DNA of 39,182 nucleotides from NCBI GenBank assembly GCA_021768185.1, contig JAETNP010000020.1, positions 1-39,182 of the forward strand, written 5' to 3'. The position numbers were made by a program, and so were the translations under genes. Source of the DNA: Oscillospiraceae bacterium (lineage in GTDB: Bacteria > Bacillota > Clostridia > Oscillospirales > Oscillospiraceae). The notes beneath the pieces are model-generated. The model made no database searches. It was not told the DNA's origin and saw only the letters and a program-made list of their open reading frames with translations. Numbering within the stretch: position 1 is the first letter of the stretch; each line of letters starts with the position of its first letter. Positions 1 to 10,300 of this stretch are shown here, in pieces.

Positions 1-43
1 CTCCGATGGAAAAGTACGCATTATGCTTTGCGGCATAAAAGCA

Positions 44-80
44 GCTGGCAGCCATGGGCTGCCAGCCGGAAAAATTTTAT
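44..80 (+). terminator. Terminator-like hairpin at the left edge
   Basis: A perfect 10-bp inverted repeat (44-53 with 57-66, loop ATG) is followed by an A/T-rich stretch with runs of T at about 75-88. It probably ends a transcript entering from outside the window on the plus strand. It sits just in front of a truncated MATE gene, so it may mark the break point where foreign or rearranged sequence joins that gene. Confidence 0.5.
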
Positions 81-100
81 ATTTTTTTCTGTCCTCTTGA

Positions 101-859
101 CGGGGTGCGGGTCACATTGCTACGGGCCTGGGCTACTCTGTGACAGCCGCTGCCGGTCTGTTTGTGTTCAGCAGCAAAAAGAGCCTCCTTCATTTCACAA
201 AGCCCGCTTTCCGCTTCAAGGTTCTGGCAAGCGCGGCGGCAAACGGATGCTCCGAAATGGCGACCGCTCTGGTCACAGGCATCATTACGATGATGTTCAA
301 TTGGACGATGCTCCGTTATGTCGGTGAAGACGGCGTTGCCGCCGTGACCATCATCATGTATGTCCTGATGTTTGCAAGCTCTCTTTATACGGGGTACTCC
401 TATGGCGTCGCTCCCATGCTCAGTTACTATTACGGTGAGAAGAACCATGAAAAATTGAAGAAACTGGTTTCAACCAGCCTGAAAGTAATTGCCGTCATTT
501 CCCTTATAACAGCTGCAGCGTCCTTTGCCGCGGCAAGGCCGTTGGTGTCCGTCTTTGCCCGGCCGGATAATCCGGTTTATGATCTGGCCGTCGCCGGAAA
601 TCGAATCTGCACCCTGGCGCTGTTCTTTATTGGCTTTAATATCTTTGCCAGCGGCATGTTTACCGCATTGTCCAACGGCATCGTCTCCGCGATCCTCGCC
701 TTCTCACGATCTTTCGTGTTTATGCTGATTACCATGCTGATCCTGCCCGCGATTTTAGGGGTAAATGGCATCTGGCTGGCTACGCCAGCAGCGGAACTTA
801 TGGCCCTGATCCTGTCTGCGTTGATGTTCGTGAAATATCGGAAACGGTATCAATATTAA
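101..859 (+). pseudogene. MATE family efflux transporter, C-terminal half only
   Basis: An open frame from a GTG at 140 encodes 239 residues that look like the second half of a MATE multidrug/Na+ antiporter: six hydrophobic segments and a short basic C-terminus (KYRKRYQY). MATE proteins are normally about 450 residues. The same frame reads backwards from the GTG through GAGHIATGLGYS, typical of the family's mid-protein linker, to a TGA at 98-100. Upstream of that stop, KILYFFLSS still looks like degraded transporter sequence. No ribosome binding site precedes the GTG. I infer an N-terminally deleted, decaying gene rather than a half-length transporter. The missing half is not in the window, because a hairpin occupies 44-66. 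The frame could be called as a 239-residue protein by gene finders. Confidence 0.7.
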
Positions 860-990
860 GGGAATGCCGTTTTGAATGCAGAACACAGCGGCTTGAGTAA
901 ATCGAGATCGTCTGCAATTTCCTTGGGGCATTTTATTTTGAGGGGAGCGTACGCGGGCAATCCTAAACCGCCAAAGCAATCGCCATACAA

Positions 991-1021
991 GGGGCGGCGC
1001 AGCTTGATGCTGCGCCGCCCC
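991..1021. terminator. Strong hairpin between the MATE fragment and the acetyltransferase gene
   Basis: A perfect 13-bp GC-rich stem (991-1003 with 1009-1021, loop TTGAT) lies between the convergent ends of the MATE fragment (plus) and the AAC(3)-like gene (minus). Neither side has a good U tract; the plus side has only an A/T-rich TTAAAATATTTTCTT. It probably works as a bidirectional transcription barrier. Confidence 0.5.
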
Positions 1022-1076
1022 TCGCTTAAAATATTTTCTTATGCTGCTTCCCAAAATGGAGGTCCGCGCTTTCTTT

Positions 1077-1877
1077 TTATGAAAAGGCTCGATTTCTGTT
1101 GTGTTCGATCCAGTTTACGGCAAAATCCACAAGCTCTCTCTGCTTCATCAGGGTAATGGTCCCGCTGCCCAAGGGGGCCCTCTGTACGGCATGCGCTTTT
1201 TCAAAGGCAGCCCCGATTTCGGTAAAGTCCTCGCCGTCTACAAAGAGGGTGGGGTAGCTCTTCCATATCCGCTCCCCATTTTCCATGACGGCGCTGTGCT
1301 CGATACAGTCATGCTTTCCAGGGTATTCCGCTCTTGCGTCCGCAAGATGCAGGGAGGTGTTTTTATCATAGCCCACACCGATCAGCAGGACGTATCCGTC
1401 CAGCTCGTAGAGCTTTCCAATGGGAGACCCGTCCCCAAAAATATTGGAGAGCGTATGTTCCCGTGTCAGGTAGTCCGCGTACTTCCCGTTTGCCGCCACG
1501 GAGCGGGCCGGGTGGCCGCTGCGCAGGGTCCCCGGCCATTTGCGGAACATCTCCGCAACCGCTCCCATGGTATTGGTGGGGGTAATATCCTTGTTGTACG
1601 CAGGCCAGTGATCCCGGATCGCCTGCCACCACTCCTCCGGCTCCTCCCAATGGACGCCCGCCGCCGGGTCGAGATTTTTCCACGACTGCGCCGGCATCAT
1701 GATCGTTCCTTCCGCTCCCACGCTTTCCAGAAGAGCTTCGATTACGACCTGTGCGCCGCCGCAGACAAAGCCCAGACTGCTGAGGGAAGCGTGAACCATG
1801 ACCGTCTGGCCTCCGCCAACGCCCACCTGATCCAGCGCGGTAAGGATGTCCTGCTTCAATACGAGCTTTCTTTCCAT
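1077..1877 (-). CDS. AAC(3) family N-acetyltransferase
   Basis: This 266-residue protein belongs to the aminoglycoside 3-N-acetyltransferase family (Antibiotic_NAT), which transfers acetyl from acetyl-CoA to an amino group. Visible family features are HASLSSLG near residue 30, the MPAQSW strand that follows, and GVGYDKNTSLHLAD in the middle. The length matches the family (about 260-290). The ATG at 1877 is chosen because GGAGG lies 9 nt upstream; the ATG at 1886 would touch the GGAGG directly. The gene follows the MATE transporter by 17 nt on the same strand and surely shares its transcript. Many members of this family, such as the YokD type, have no proven role in resistance, so the substrate is unknown. 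A modifying enzyme paired with an efflux pump suggests handling of an amine-bearing toxin; that is inference. Confidence 0.9.
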   Translation of the reverse strand: MERKLVLKQDILTALDQVGVGGGQTVMVHASLSSLGFVCGGAQVVIEALLESVGAEGTIMMPAQSWKNLDPAAGVHWEEPEEWWQAIRDHWPAYNKDITPTNTMGAVAEMFRKWPGTLRSGHPARSVAANGKYADYLTREHTLSNIFGDGSPIGKLYELDGYVLLIGVGYDKNTSLHLADARAEYPGKHDCIEHSAVMENGERIWKSYPTLFVDGEDFTEIGAAFEKAHAVQRAPLGSGTITLMKQRELVDFAVNWIEHNRNRAFS

Positions 1878-1894
1878 TTGATTCATCCTCCGTT

Positions 1895-3247
1895 TTATTC
1901 TGCAGCGCCCGCCGCCAGTTGATTCATCCATTTTTTCCGCCGGAATACCACCATGGAGATGCCAAACCGGACGCATTCCTCCAGAGAGAGAATGAAATAG
2001 ACATACGGAATGGACAGCTCCAGTACGAATGCCGACGCCAGCCCCAGCGGAACGCCGAAGCACCACGTACCGACCATATCAATGACCATTACGTATTTCG
2101 TCCGCCCGCCGCTGCGGATGATCCCGCTGCCCAGAATCATGTTCAGCACCTTAAAGGGCGCGACCAAGGCATAGGCGAGCAAAATCTGTCTGGTCAGCTC
2201 CTTCACCGTCTCCTCCACCTGATAGATCTCCACATAAAAGCCACGGGTGAGGATCACCACGGCAGAGAGCAGGGCGGCGCCCGCCGCGCCGTATCCGATG
2301 AGCTTTCCGGAAGCGGCATAGGCCTCCTCGTATTCCCCGCTGCCCAGCTTCCTGCCGGTGATGACGCCCGCCGCCTGGGACAGGCCGCAGAGCGCGCCGA
2401 TCATCAGGCCCTGGACGGGATTGATCAGCGTCATGGCGGCGCTGGCGTCCGTCCCCATATGCCCGTAAATGGCGGCGTATACATTCTCGCCCAGGCTCCA
2501 CACGACCTCGCACACGAGGATGGGGAGCAGCATGGAGAGATACTGCCTCCAGTTGAGCGCCGCGGCAGCGGCGCTTCCCTCCGGTTTGGCCAGAACGGAA
2601 TCCTTCCGCAGCGCCATCAGGAGCATCAGGAGAAAATTGGCGCACTGGGAAATGACCGTGGCAATGGCGGCGCCCTGGGCCCCCATAGGGGCAAGAGCGA
2701 ATTTCCCGAAGATGAGGACGTAGTTCAGCCCCGTGTTCAGCACGGCGGACGCCATACTGGCATACAGGGGCAGCCGCGGCCTGTCCGTGCAGCGGAACAG
2801 GGTGGAGAGCAGCGTTGCCCCCGCCATGGGGAGAAATGTTCCTGAAATGATCATCAGATAGGCTGCGGCTGCCTCCCTGGCGGCGGGATCTCTCGTATAG
2901 AGTCCCATGATCTGCCCTGGGAACAAGGCGCAGAGGGCGGTAAAAATACCCGCAATCCCTGCGCCAAGGAGCAGATTCGTATAAAAGCTCTGCCGGACCG
3001 CGGGCCTGTTCTTCTGCCCCAGGTACTGGGAGATCATGATTCCTGCAACGGCTCCGACGGCGGAGACCACAACGGAGTAGATCGACGCGAATTTACCGGC
3101 CAGTCCCACGCCGGCCACGCTGACGCTCCCCAGCTGCCCGATCATGATCTGATCAATGATGCTGAAGGAGGATTGAAGCATGGACTGCAGCGCCACTGGG
3201 ACCGCAAGGGCGCATACCGTCTTGAAAAAGCTGCTGTTTTTCTCCAT
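1895..3247 (-). CDS. MATE family efflux transporter
   Basis: A 450-residue integral membrane protein of the multidrug and toxic compound extrusion family, full length with about 12 hydrophobic segments. It starts MEKNSSFFKTVCALAVPVAL and contains the family's early QSMLQSSFSIIDQIMIGQLG-type region. It would export cationic drugs or metabolites using a Na+ or H+ gradient. The ATG at 3247 is chosen because GGGGAGG lies 7 nt upstream; an ATG at 3307 would add 20 residues that overlap the promoter. A good promoter precedes it (3279-3307), and the acetyltransferase gene follows by 17 nt. It faces away from the LacI terminator, so it has its own transcript. It is not a simple duplicate of the broken MATE at 101-859: the retained C-terminal regions differ clearly. 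Confidence 0.95.
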   Translation of the reverse strand: MEKNSSFFKTVCALAVPVALQSMLQSSFSIIDQIMIGQLGSVSVAGVGLAGKFASIYSVVVSAVGAVAGIMISQYLGQKNRPAVRQSFYTNLLLGAGIAGIFTALCALFPGQIMGLYTRDPAAREAAAAYLMIISGTFLPMAGATLLSTLFRCTDRPRLPLYASMASAVLNTGLNYVLIFGKFALAPMGAQGAAIATVISQCANFLLMLLMALRKDSVLAKPEGSAAAAALNWRQYLSMLLPILVCEVVWSLGENVYAAIYGHMGTDASAAMTLINPVQGLMIGALCGLSQAAGVITGRKLGSGEYEEAYAASGKLIGYGAAGAALLSAVVILTRGFYVEIYQVEETVKELTRQILLAYALVAPFKVLNMILGSGIIRSGGRTKYVMVIDMVGTWCFGVPLGLASAFVLELSIPYVYFILSLEECVRFGISMVVFRRKKWMNQLAAGAAE

Positions 3248-3278
3248 ATAGGGACCTCCCCGGGGCTTTGATGGTTTC

Positions 3279-3307
3279 ATTGTAGAGGGCCCTTCGTCAG
3301 ATTGCAA
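3279..3307 (-). promoter_or_regulatory. Promoter of the MATE / acetyltransferase pair, with a possible operator
   Basis: Read on the minus strand, TTGCAA (3302-3307) and TACAAT (3279-3284) are separated by exactly 17 bp, about 30 nt upstream of the MATE start. Just beyond the -35, GGTTA-6nt-TAACC (3309-3324) is a small inverted repeat that could be an operator. The neighbouring LacI-type regulator is an obvious candidate ligand-responsive protein, but the repeat does not resemble the usual CG-centred LacI operator. Confidence 0.65.
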
Positions 3308-3330
3308 AGGTTAAATGTGTAACCCTGCCC

Positions 3331-3376
3331 AAAAATAAAGAGCTGTGTTTATGCACAATTGCCAAACACAGCTCTT
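3331..3376 (-). terminator. Intrinsic terminator of the LacI-family gene
   Basis: A perfect 13-bp stem (3338-3350 with 3364-3376, 13-nt loop) is followed on the minus strand by TATTTTT (3337-3331). It starts 3 nt after the LacI-family stop codon and separates that transcript from the MATE promoter. Confidence 0.85.
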
Positions 3377-3378
3377 GA

Positions 3379-4389
3379 TTATCCACAGTATTCCTTTGTA
3401 CTGCGGCGTACCACCAGGGAAACCGGCAGCCGGATCTCCCCCTCCACGTTCCGCGCCTCTCTCAGCTCCCGCAGCTTTTCTATGGCCAGCCGGGCGCGCA
3501 GCGCGCCGTCCTGCCTCACGGTGGTCAGCGCGGGGGAAACCATCCGGCATACGGGGATATCATCAAAGCCCGCAACGGAAAGGTCCTCCGGGACGGAGAG
3601 CCCCTGCTCATGCAGGAAGCACATCAGGTCAATGGCGTAATAGTCCGAGACCGCAAAGGCGGCGGAGGCCGCCCCAATGGCGGCCAGCTTCCGCCGGTAA
3701 AACGACCAGCGCGCCTCCTTTTCCATGGGGATCAGCAGAAGCTCCGCCGTTCCAGGAGAAAACCCCTGATAAAATCCGTCGATCCGCTCCCGGTCAACGC
3801 CGGTCTCATTGTCGGAAATGCACAGCGCCCTCCGGTGTCCCGCCTCCCGGAAATAGCACCCCACCTGACAGCCGCCGCCGCGGTTGTCGATGGTGATATT
3901 CAATATCCGCTCCGGGTCCCTGCAAAAGCCGTCATACACCACAAAGGGAATCCGCATATGGTTTCGCAGGTACGTATAGTCCTGCTCACAGAAACCGATC
4001 ACCACAATCCCGTCCATGTTCCACATGGAGGCGAACTGGAGGATATCCCCGGCACACTTCGCCTTCTTGACCATCATGAATTGACCGCTGTTTTCAATCT
4101 CCTCGGACAGGCCGTTCAGGCAGGAGGAAATAAAGAAATCCTCCAGAGTATGGCCCCCGTATTTTTCGTGGTCGTTGACAAAGACGCCGATGATTTTCGA
4201 GGAATTCCGCGCCAGCAGGATGCTCGCCATATGGGGGATATATTGGCGCTCCTCCAGCAGCGCCATGACGCGCTGCACGGTTTCATCGGAGATCTTCCTG
4301 GTCTTCCCGTGGATCACATTGGACACCGTCGCGGTGCTCAGGCCCAGCTCCTCCGCAATATCAGAGATCCTGACCCGCTGTTTCTCCAT
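3379..4389 (-). CDS. LacI family transcriptional regulator
   Basis: A 336-residue LacI/GalR-type DNA-binding regulator. The N-terminal helix-turn-helix is clear (ISDIAEELGLSTATVSNVI, residues 8-26), followed by the hinge region and a periplasmic-binding-protein-like effector domain from about residue 62 (KIIGVFVNDH ... GFDDIPVCRMVSPALTTVRQ). The ligand is probably a sugar or nucleoside but cannot be read from the sequence. The ATG at 4389 has GGAGG 8 nt upstream. The gene begins 36 nt after the DUF815 ATPase gene on the same strand, so it may sit at the end of the mfd-ilvD-DUF815 transcript, and it ends in a strong terminator. Its target could be itself or the MATE/acetyltransferase pair downstream. 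Confidence 0.93.
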   Translation of the reverse strand: MEKQRVRISDIAEELGLSTATVSNVIHGKTRKISDETVQRVMALLEERQYIPHMASILLARNSSKIIGVFVNDHEKYGGHTLEDFFISSCLNGLSEEIENSGQFMMVKKAKCAGDILQFASMWNMDGIVVIGFCEQDYTYLRNHMRIPFVVYDGFCRDPERILNITIDNRGGGCQVGCYFREAGHRRALCISDNETGVDRERIDGFYQGFSPGTAELLLIPMEKEARWSFYRRKLAAIGAASAAFAVSDYYAIDLMCFLHEQGLSVPEDLSVAGFDDIPVCRMVSPALTTVRQDGALRARLAIEKLRELREARNVEGEIRLPVSLVVRRSTKEYCG

Positions 4390-4425
4390 GGCCGCCGCCT
4401 CCGTTCTGTACTGGTATGCCGGGGA

Positions 4426-5619
4426 TCACCTGCCCTCCGCCGTCAGGCTGTCCACGAACTGCCGGGCGAGCCGGGGGGACCGTCCGCCCCGCAGGAGGGC
4501 GAAGCGCTCCGCCAGCCCGTCCAGCTCCGAACCGTCCACCCCCTGCCGCCGGGCAAGGGCGTGGACGATGGTCAGATAATCGTCCTTCCCCGGCCTCTGG
4601 AAGGTGATATGCAGCCCGAACCGGTCCGACAGGGACACGGTCTCCTGCATAGCGTCATTGCGGTGGACGTCGTCCCCCTCCCGGTCGGAGAATTTCTCTT
4701 TGACGATGTGCCGCCGGTTGCTGGTGGCGCAGATAATCACGTTGCCGCTGCGTGCGGAAACGGAACCCTCCAGCACCGCTTTCAAAGCGCCGCAGCCGTC
4801 GTCGTCCCCCCGGAAGGACAGATCGTCAATAAACAGAATGAATTTCAGCGGATTTGTGCTGAGCTCGTCCAGCAGGGCGGGAATGCGCCCCAGTTGGTCC
4901 CGGCGGACCTCCACAATGCGCAGGCCTTCGTCCTTCAAAGCGTTGCCCGCGGCCTTGACGGTGGAGGACTTGCCGGTCCCCGCGTCGCCGGTGAGGAGCA
5001 TATTGGCGGCGCGGCCGCCCTCCAGCAGGGCGCGGAGGTTGTCCAGCACCAGGCCCCGCTCCCGCTCATAGCCCACCAGTTCCTCCAGCCGGATGGGGTC
5101 CGGGTGGCCCACCGGGACAATACGCCCCGCGCCGTCCAGGCAGAACATATGGTGATTGGCATAGACGCCCCAGCCGCACCTTCCCACGTTTTTCAGCCGC
5201 TCCCGGTACAGCGCCGCCAGATCTGTCTCCGTAACGCCGAACCTGGGCAGATACGCCTGATATTCCTTCAGCAGGGGCAGCGTCAGGTCCTCCGGCGTCA
5301 GGGAGGCCACCGCCTGCAGCGTTTTCAGCTCCTCCTCCGCACTGTCCGCCAGATACGCCGGGGGCGTCTCCCCCCGGCCAACGGCGCGGATATAGACGTT
5401 ATCGTCCTCCTCCACTGCCCGCCGGATATATTGGGCCAGGTCTCCTCCGCCCCGGTAGAGCCGGGCGGCAAACTCCCCGTAGGCCGTCAAAGCGTCCCAG
5501 GTGGAGCCGGCAATATTGTGCGTCATGCAGGTCAGCAATGCCTCCACCACCGGGTCGGACAGCAGCGTCCGGAAAACGGCCAGCGCATGGAGACGGGCTT
5601 CCAATACTTGCAGCTCCAT
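4426..5619 (-). CDS. DUF815-family AAA-type ATPase
   Basis: A 397-residue cytoplasmic ATP-binding protein of the DUF815 family. The N-terminal ~190 residues are helical and family-specific. The AAA-like core has Walker A GDAGTGKS at about residues 210-217, Walker B FILFIDDLSF at about 258-267, and a sensor-like IICATSNRRH. LSDRFGLHITFQRPGKDDY near residue 335 is typical of the family. The molecular role of DUF815 proteins is not established. Its ATG (5617-5619) shares the A of the ilvD stop (TGATG), so translation is probably coupled to ilvD. A functional link to branched-chain amino acid synthesis does not follow from this; the overlap may only reflect compact packing. Confidence 0.88.
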   Translation of the reverse strand: MELQVLEARLHALAVFRTLLSDPVVEALLTCMTHNIAGSTWDALTAYGEFAARLYRGGGDLAQYIRRAVEEDDNVYIRAVGRGETPPAYLADSAEEELKTLQAVASLTPEDLTLPLLKEYQAYLPRFGVTETDLAALYRERLKNVGRCGWGVYANHHMFCLDGAGRIVPVGHPDPIRLEELVGYERERGLVLDNLRALLEGGRAANMLLTGDAGTGKSSTVKAAGNALKDEGLRIVEVRRDQLGRIPALLDELSTNPLKFILFIDDLSFRGDDDGCGALKAVLEGSVSARSGNVIICATSNRRHIVKEKFSDREGDDVHRNDAMQETVSLSDRFGLHITFQRPGKDDYLTIVHALARRQGVDGSELDGLAERFALLRGGRSPRLARQFVDSLTAEGR

Positions 5620-7274
5620 CAGTTCAGCACCGCCCCCGACGCGCCGCTGGACACCAGGGCGGCATAGCGCTTGAGATAGCCGGTGAGCTCCTTCGTTTTC
5701 GGAACAAAGTCCCTCATCCGCGCCGCCAGCTCCTCCCGGCTGATCAGCAGCTCCAGCTGATTGCCGGGGATGTCGATGCGGATGATATCCCCCTCCCGGA
5801 CCACGCCGATGGGGCCGCCTGCGGCGGCCTCCGGGGACACGTGGCCAATGCAGGCCCCCCGGGTGGCTCCGCTGAAGCGCCCATCGGTGATGAGGGCCAC
5901 GCTGGAACCCAGCCCCATGCCCATGATGGCGGAGGTGGGGTTCAGCATCTCCCGCATACCGGGGCCGCCTTTGGGGCCCTCATAGCGGATGACCACCACG
6001 TCGCCGGGGCGGATACCGCCGGCGTTGATGGCCGCCTGGGCGTCCTCCTCACACTCGAAAACACGGGCGGGTCCCTCGTGGACCAGCATCTCCGGGGCCA
6101 CGGCGGAGCGCTTCACCACGCAGCCCTCCGGGGCCAGGCTGCCCCGCAGCACGGCGATGCCGCCGGTTTCGCTGTAGGGGTCCTCCACGGGGCGGATGAC
6201 CGTCGGGTCTTGATTTTCGCACCCGGCGATGTTCTCCCCGACGGTCTTTCCGGTGACGGTGATGCAGTTCAGGTCCAGCAGGTTCTTTTTGGACAGCTCG
6301 TGCATCACGGCGTACACGCCGCCGGCCTCGTCCAGCTGCTCCATGTAGGTCTGCCCGGCGGGGGCCAGATGGCAGAGGTTGGGCGTCTTCTCGCTGATGG
6401 CGTTGGCAATATCCAGATTGATCTCAATGCCGCACTCGTGGGCGATGGCGGGCAGATGGAGCATACTATTGGTGGAGCACCCCAGGGCCATGTCCACTGT
6501 GAGGGCGTTGCGGAAAGCGGATTCCGTCATGATGTCCCGGGGGCGGATGTCCTTCCTTACCAGCTCCATCACGGCCATGCCCGCCCGCTTGGCCAGCTCA
6601 ATGCGGGCGGAGTATACGGCGGGGATGGTGCCGTTGCCCCTGAGTCCCATACCCAAGGCTTCGGTGAGGCAGTTCATGGAGTTGGCGGTATACATGCCGG
6701 AGCAGGACCCGCAGGTGGGGCAGGTCTTGCACTCGTATTCCCTTAACTTCTCCTCGGTCATGGTCCCGGCGTTGAACTTCCCCACCGCCTCGGAGATGGT
6801 GGAGAAGCTGGCCCTGCCGCCGTCGATACGGCCCGCCAGCATGGGCCCGCCGCTGACGAAGATGGTTGGCAGATTCAGCCGGGCCGCCGCCATGAGGAGG
6901 CCGGGGACGTTCTTGTCGCAGTTGGGGACCATCACCAGGGCGTCGAATCCGTGGGCCAGAGCCATGGCCTCGGTGGAGTCGGCAATCAGGTCCCGGGTGA
7001 CCAGGGAGTACTTCATCCCCTGGTGTCCCATGGCGATGCCGTCGCAGACGGCGATGGCGGGGAAGACGATGGGGGTGCCTCCGGCCATGGCCACGCCCAG
7101 CTTTACTGCGTCCACGATCTTGTCAATGTTCATATGGCCGGGGACGATCTCGTTATAGGAGCTGACCACGCCCACCAGGGGGCGGCCGATCTCCTCCTCG
7201 GTGAGGCCCAGGGCGTGATAGAGGGCCCGGTGGGGTGCGTTCTGGGGTCCCAGCTTCAGGGAATCACTTTTCAT
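5619..7274 (-). CDS. ilvD: Dihydroxy-acid dehydratase
   Basis: This 551-residue enzyme converts 2,3-dihydroxy-isovalerate and 2,3-dihydroxy-3-methylvalerate to the 2-keto acids, the penultimate step of valine and isoleucine synthesis, in the cytoplasm. It has the three conserved cysteine regions of the Fe-S dehydratase family: VCDGIAMGH near residue 75, NCDKN near 120, and [20 protein letters not shown] near 185-204. Length is normal. The ATG at 7274 has GAAGG 7 nt upstream. It starts 45 nt after mfd on the same strand with no promoter visible in the gap, so it is probably cotranscribed. No other ilv gene is in the window, and no T-box or leader peptide is seen before it. Confidence 0.97.
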   Translation of the reverse strand: MKSDSLKLGPQNAPHRALYHALGLTEEEIGRPLVGVVSSYNEIVPGHMNIDKIVDAVKLGVAMAGGTPIVFPAIAVCDGIAMGHQGMKYSLVTRDLIADSTEAMALAHGFDALVMVPNCDKNVPGLLMAAARLNLPTIFVSGGPMLAGRIDGGRASFSTISEAVGKFNAGTMTEEKLREYECKTCPTCGSCSGMYTANSMNCLTEALGMGLRGNGTIPAVYSARIELAKRAGMAVMELVRKDIRPRDIMTESAFRNALTVDMALGCSTNSMLHLPAIAHECGIEINLDIANAISEKTPNLCHLAPAGQTYMEQLDEAGGVYAVMHELSKKNLLDLNCITVTGKTVGENIAGCENQDPTVIRPVEDPYSETGGIAVLRGSLAPEGCVVKRSAVAPEMLVHEGPARVFECEEDAQAAINAGGIRPGDVVVIRYEGPKGGPGMREMLNPTSAIMGMGLGSSVALITDGRFSGATRGACIGHVSPEAAAGGPIGVVREGDIIRIDIPGNQLELLISREELAARMRDFVPKTKELTGYLKRYAALVSSGASGAVLN

Positions 7275-7319
7275 AGGGCAGCCTTCTTTCTTTTGTTGTG
7301 GTAAAATGGCACAGGAGGA

Positions 7320-10300
7320 CTATTCCTCCCCGCTCTCGATGGCGAGGAGCAGGTCCTCCACCATAGCGAGGGCGGTCTCCAGCACCTTCTCCTTGGGCTG
7401 GAGGGTCAGGGTCAGAGAGGGAACCTCCCCGGCGTTGACCACCAGACGGCGGCGGTACTTCGCGCCGGTGACCAGAGAGGCGATGGCCTCCGCGGAGAAG
7501 TCGCTGAGGACGAATTTCACCTGCCGCTCATGCTGGGAGATGTCGCTGATCCCCGCCCGGGCGGCGCTGGCGCGGAGCATAGCCACGTCCAGCAGTGCGT
7601 AGACGGTCTTGGGGGGATCGCCGTAGCGGTCCATCAGCTCGTCCAGCAGGTCGGAGGCGTCCTCCTGCCCCCGGATGGCGGCGATGCGCCGGTAGAGGTC
7701 CATGCGCTGCTGGTTGGAGGGAACGTAGGTGCTGGGGATGTTGGCGGATACCGCCAGATCGGCGGAGCACTCGGTGGGCTTCTTTTTCTCCCCCTTCTCC
7801 TCCAGCACCGCCTCCTCCAGCAGCTGGAGGTAGACGTCGTAGCCCACGCTCATCATATATCCGGACTGCTCCGAGCCCAGCAGGTTCCCCGCCCCCCGGA
7901 TCTCCAGGTCCCGCATGGCGATCTTGAAGCCGGAGCCGAACTCCACGTACTCCTTGATGGCAGTCAGGCGCTTGGAGGCGATTTCCGAGAGGATCTTGCC
8001 CTGGCGGTAGGTCATGTATGCGTAGGCCCGCCGGGCGCTGCGCCCGATGCGGCCCCGAATTTGATGGAGCTGGGCCAGCCCCATCTTGTCCGCATCTTCT
8101 ATGATGAGCGTGTTTACGTTGGCGATGTCGATGCCGGTCTCAATGATAGTGGTGCATACCAGCACCTGGGCCTCCCCCTCCACCATCTGCTGCATGACGG
8201 AGCTGAGCTGCTTCTCGTCCATGCGTCCATGGCCCACCACCACCTTCACGTCCTCGCCCACCAGGCGGCGGACCTGGGCGGCGGTGGAGTCGATGGACTC
8301 CACCCGGTTGTGGAGATAGTAGACCTGGCCGCCCCGGTCGATCTCCCGGCGCATAGCGTCGCCGATCATGCCCCAGTCGTGCTCGATGACGTAGGTCTGC
8401 ACCGGCTGGCGGTTCTGGGGGGGCTCCTCCAGGGTGGACATGTCCCGGATGCCGGACAGCGCCATGTTCAGGGTCCGGGGAATGGGAGTGGCGGTGAGGG
8501 TGAGCACGTCCACCTGCTTGCTCATCTCCTTGAGCTTCTCTTTATGGCTGACGCCGAAGCGCTGCTCCTCGTCCACCACCAACAGCCCCAGATCCTTGAA
8601 CACCACGTTTTTCTGGAGGAGCTTGTGGGTACCGATGAGCAGGTCCACCTTCCCCGCGCGCAGGTCGTAGAGGATCTGCCGGGTCTGGGCCGATGTCTGG
8701 AACCGGCTGAGGACCCGGATCTCCACCGGGAAGGAGCGGAAGCGGTTGCAGGCTGTGGTGAAGTGCTGCTGGGCCAGGACGGTGGTGGGGGCCAGGATGG
8801 CAGCCTGCTTGCCGTCCAGAATACACTTCATCACCGCCCGGAGGGCTACCTCCGTCTTGCCGTAGCCCACGTCGCCGCACAAGAGCCGGTCCATGGGCAC
8901 CGGCTTTTCCATGTCTTTCTTGATCTCCGCGATACACCGCAGCTGGTCGTCGGTCTCCACGTAGTCGAAGGCCTCCTCGAACTCCCGCTGCCAGGGGGAA
9001 TCGGGAGAGAAGGCGAAGCCGGGGCGGCGCTGCCGCTCGGCGTACAGGGCGATGAGCCCTTTGGCCAGGTCCCGGGCGGCGGCCTTGGCCTTGGTCTTCT
9101 GCTTGTGCCAGTCGTTGCCCCCCAGCTTGTTGAGCTTGACGGGCCTGGCCTCGCCGTCGCTGCCCAGGCCGGTGCCGCCGATGTACTTGCTGACCTGGTC
9201 CAGCCCCGTGGCCGGAACGTACAGGCTGTCCCCGCCGGCGTAGGAGATGAGGATATAGTCCTTCTCCACCCCATCCACGGGCATCTTCCGGATGCCGTCG
9301 AACCGGCCCACGCCGTGGGCGGCATGGACCACCAGGTCACCCACGGAGAGGTCCGTATAACTGAGGAGCTTCTGCCGGTTCCCCTTCTGGCTCCGGTGGG
9401 AGGGCTGCTTTCCGGAGGTGGCGGCAGTGAGCTGTCCCTCGGTGAGCACCGCCAGGGATATCTGGGGATACTCCGCGCCCGCGGAGAGGGCGCCCACGCA
9501 GACCCGCACCTCCCCCGGCCCCGGCATCTCTCCGCAGGCCAGGTCCAAGGCAGCGGGGATATCCCGCTCAAAGAGAATCCGCTGGAGGTTCCTGGCCCGG
9601 GCGGCGTTGCCGCACAGCAGGATGGTCCGGTAGTTCGAGGCCTGGTAGTGCTCCAGGTCACCGGCGGCGGTCTCGATGCTGCCGCCGTAGGCGCTCAGCT
9701 GCTTGGCGTTGATGGACAGCAGCGTTCTGGGCGGCAGGGGGTACCGGGAGGTGGGCAGGGACTCCAGCATACACACGGCGAAGCGGTCCAAATGCTCCAG
9801 CCATTCGCTCTGGCTGAGGAGCAGGGCCGTCAGGTCCCCGTCCTTCTCCCCGGCGGCCAGCAGGGACTCCGTATCCTCCCGGGCCTGCCAAAGGACGTTT
9901 TTCACCCGCTCGCCCACCCGGCCCGCCTCGCTGAGGCACAGCAGGGCGTTGGCGGGGAAGTAGTCGAAAACGGAGGCCTTCTCCGCCCCCGGCAGCAGCT
10001 CCGCCGCCGGCAGCAGCAGGGCAGACTCCAGATTTTTGGTCCGCCGCTGGGAGATAATGTCAAAGGAGCCCAGGGAGTCGATCTCGTCATCAAAGAATTC
10101 ACAGCGCACCGGCTCGGCCATCAGGGGGGAAAACACGTCCAGGATCCCTCCCCGCAGGGCGAACTGTCCCACGCCCTCCACCTGGTCCGCACGGCTGTAT
10201 CCTGCCTCCGTCAGCCGGAGGGCCAGATCTGCGGGGTCGTACCGCTTTCCGGATTCCAGGGTAATGGCGGCGTCCCGCAGGATCTGGGGCGGGCTGGTCT

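Noticed and set aside
858..993. A coding-like minus-strand stretch (LYGDCFGGLGLPAYAP ... KCPKEIADDLDLLKPLCSAF then stop)
   Set aside because: About 45 residues with no start and no recognised family, running into a hairpin. It may be a gene remnant but I cannot support it.
3610..5667. A long plus-strand open frame (685 codons) opposite the LacI and DUF815 genes
   Set aside because: It is an antisense shadow caused by high GC; the minus-strand genes have clear family motifs and ribosome sites.
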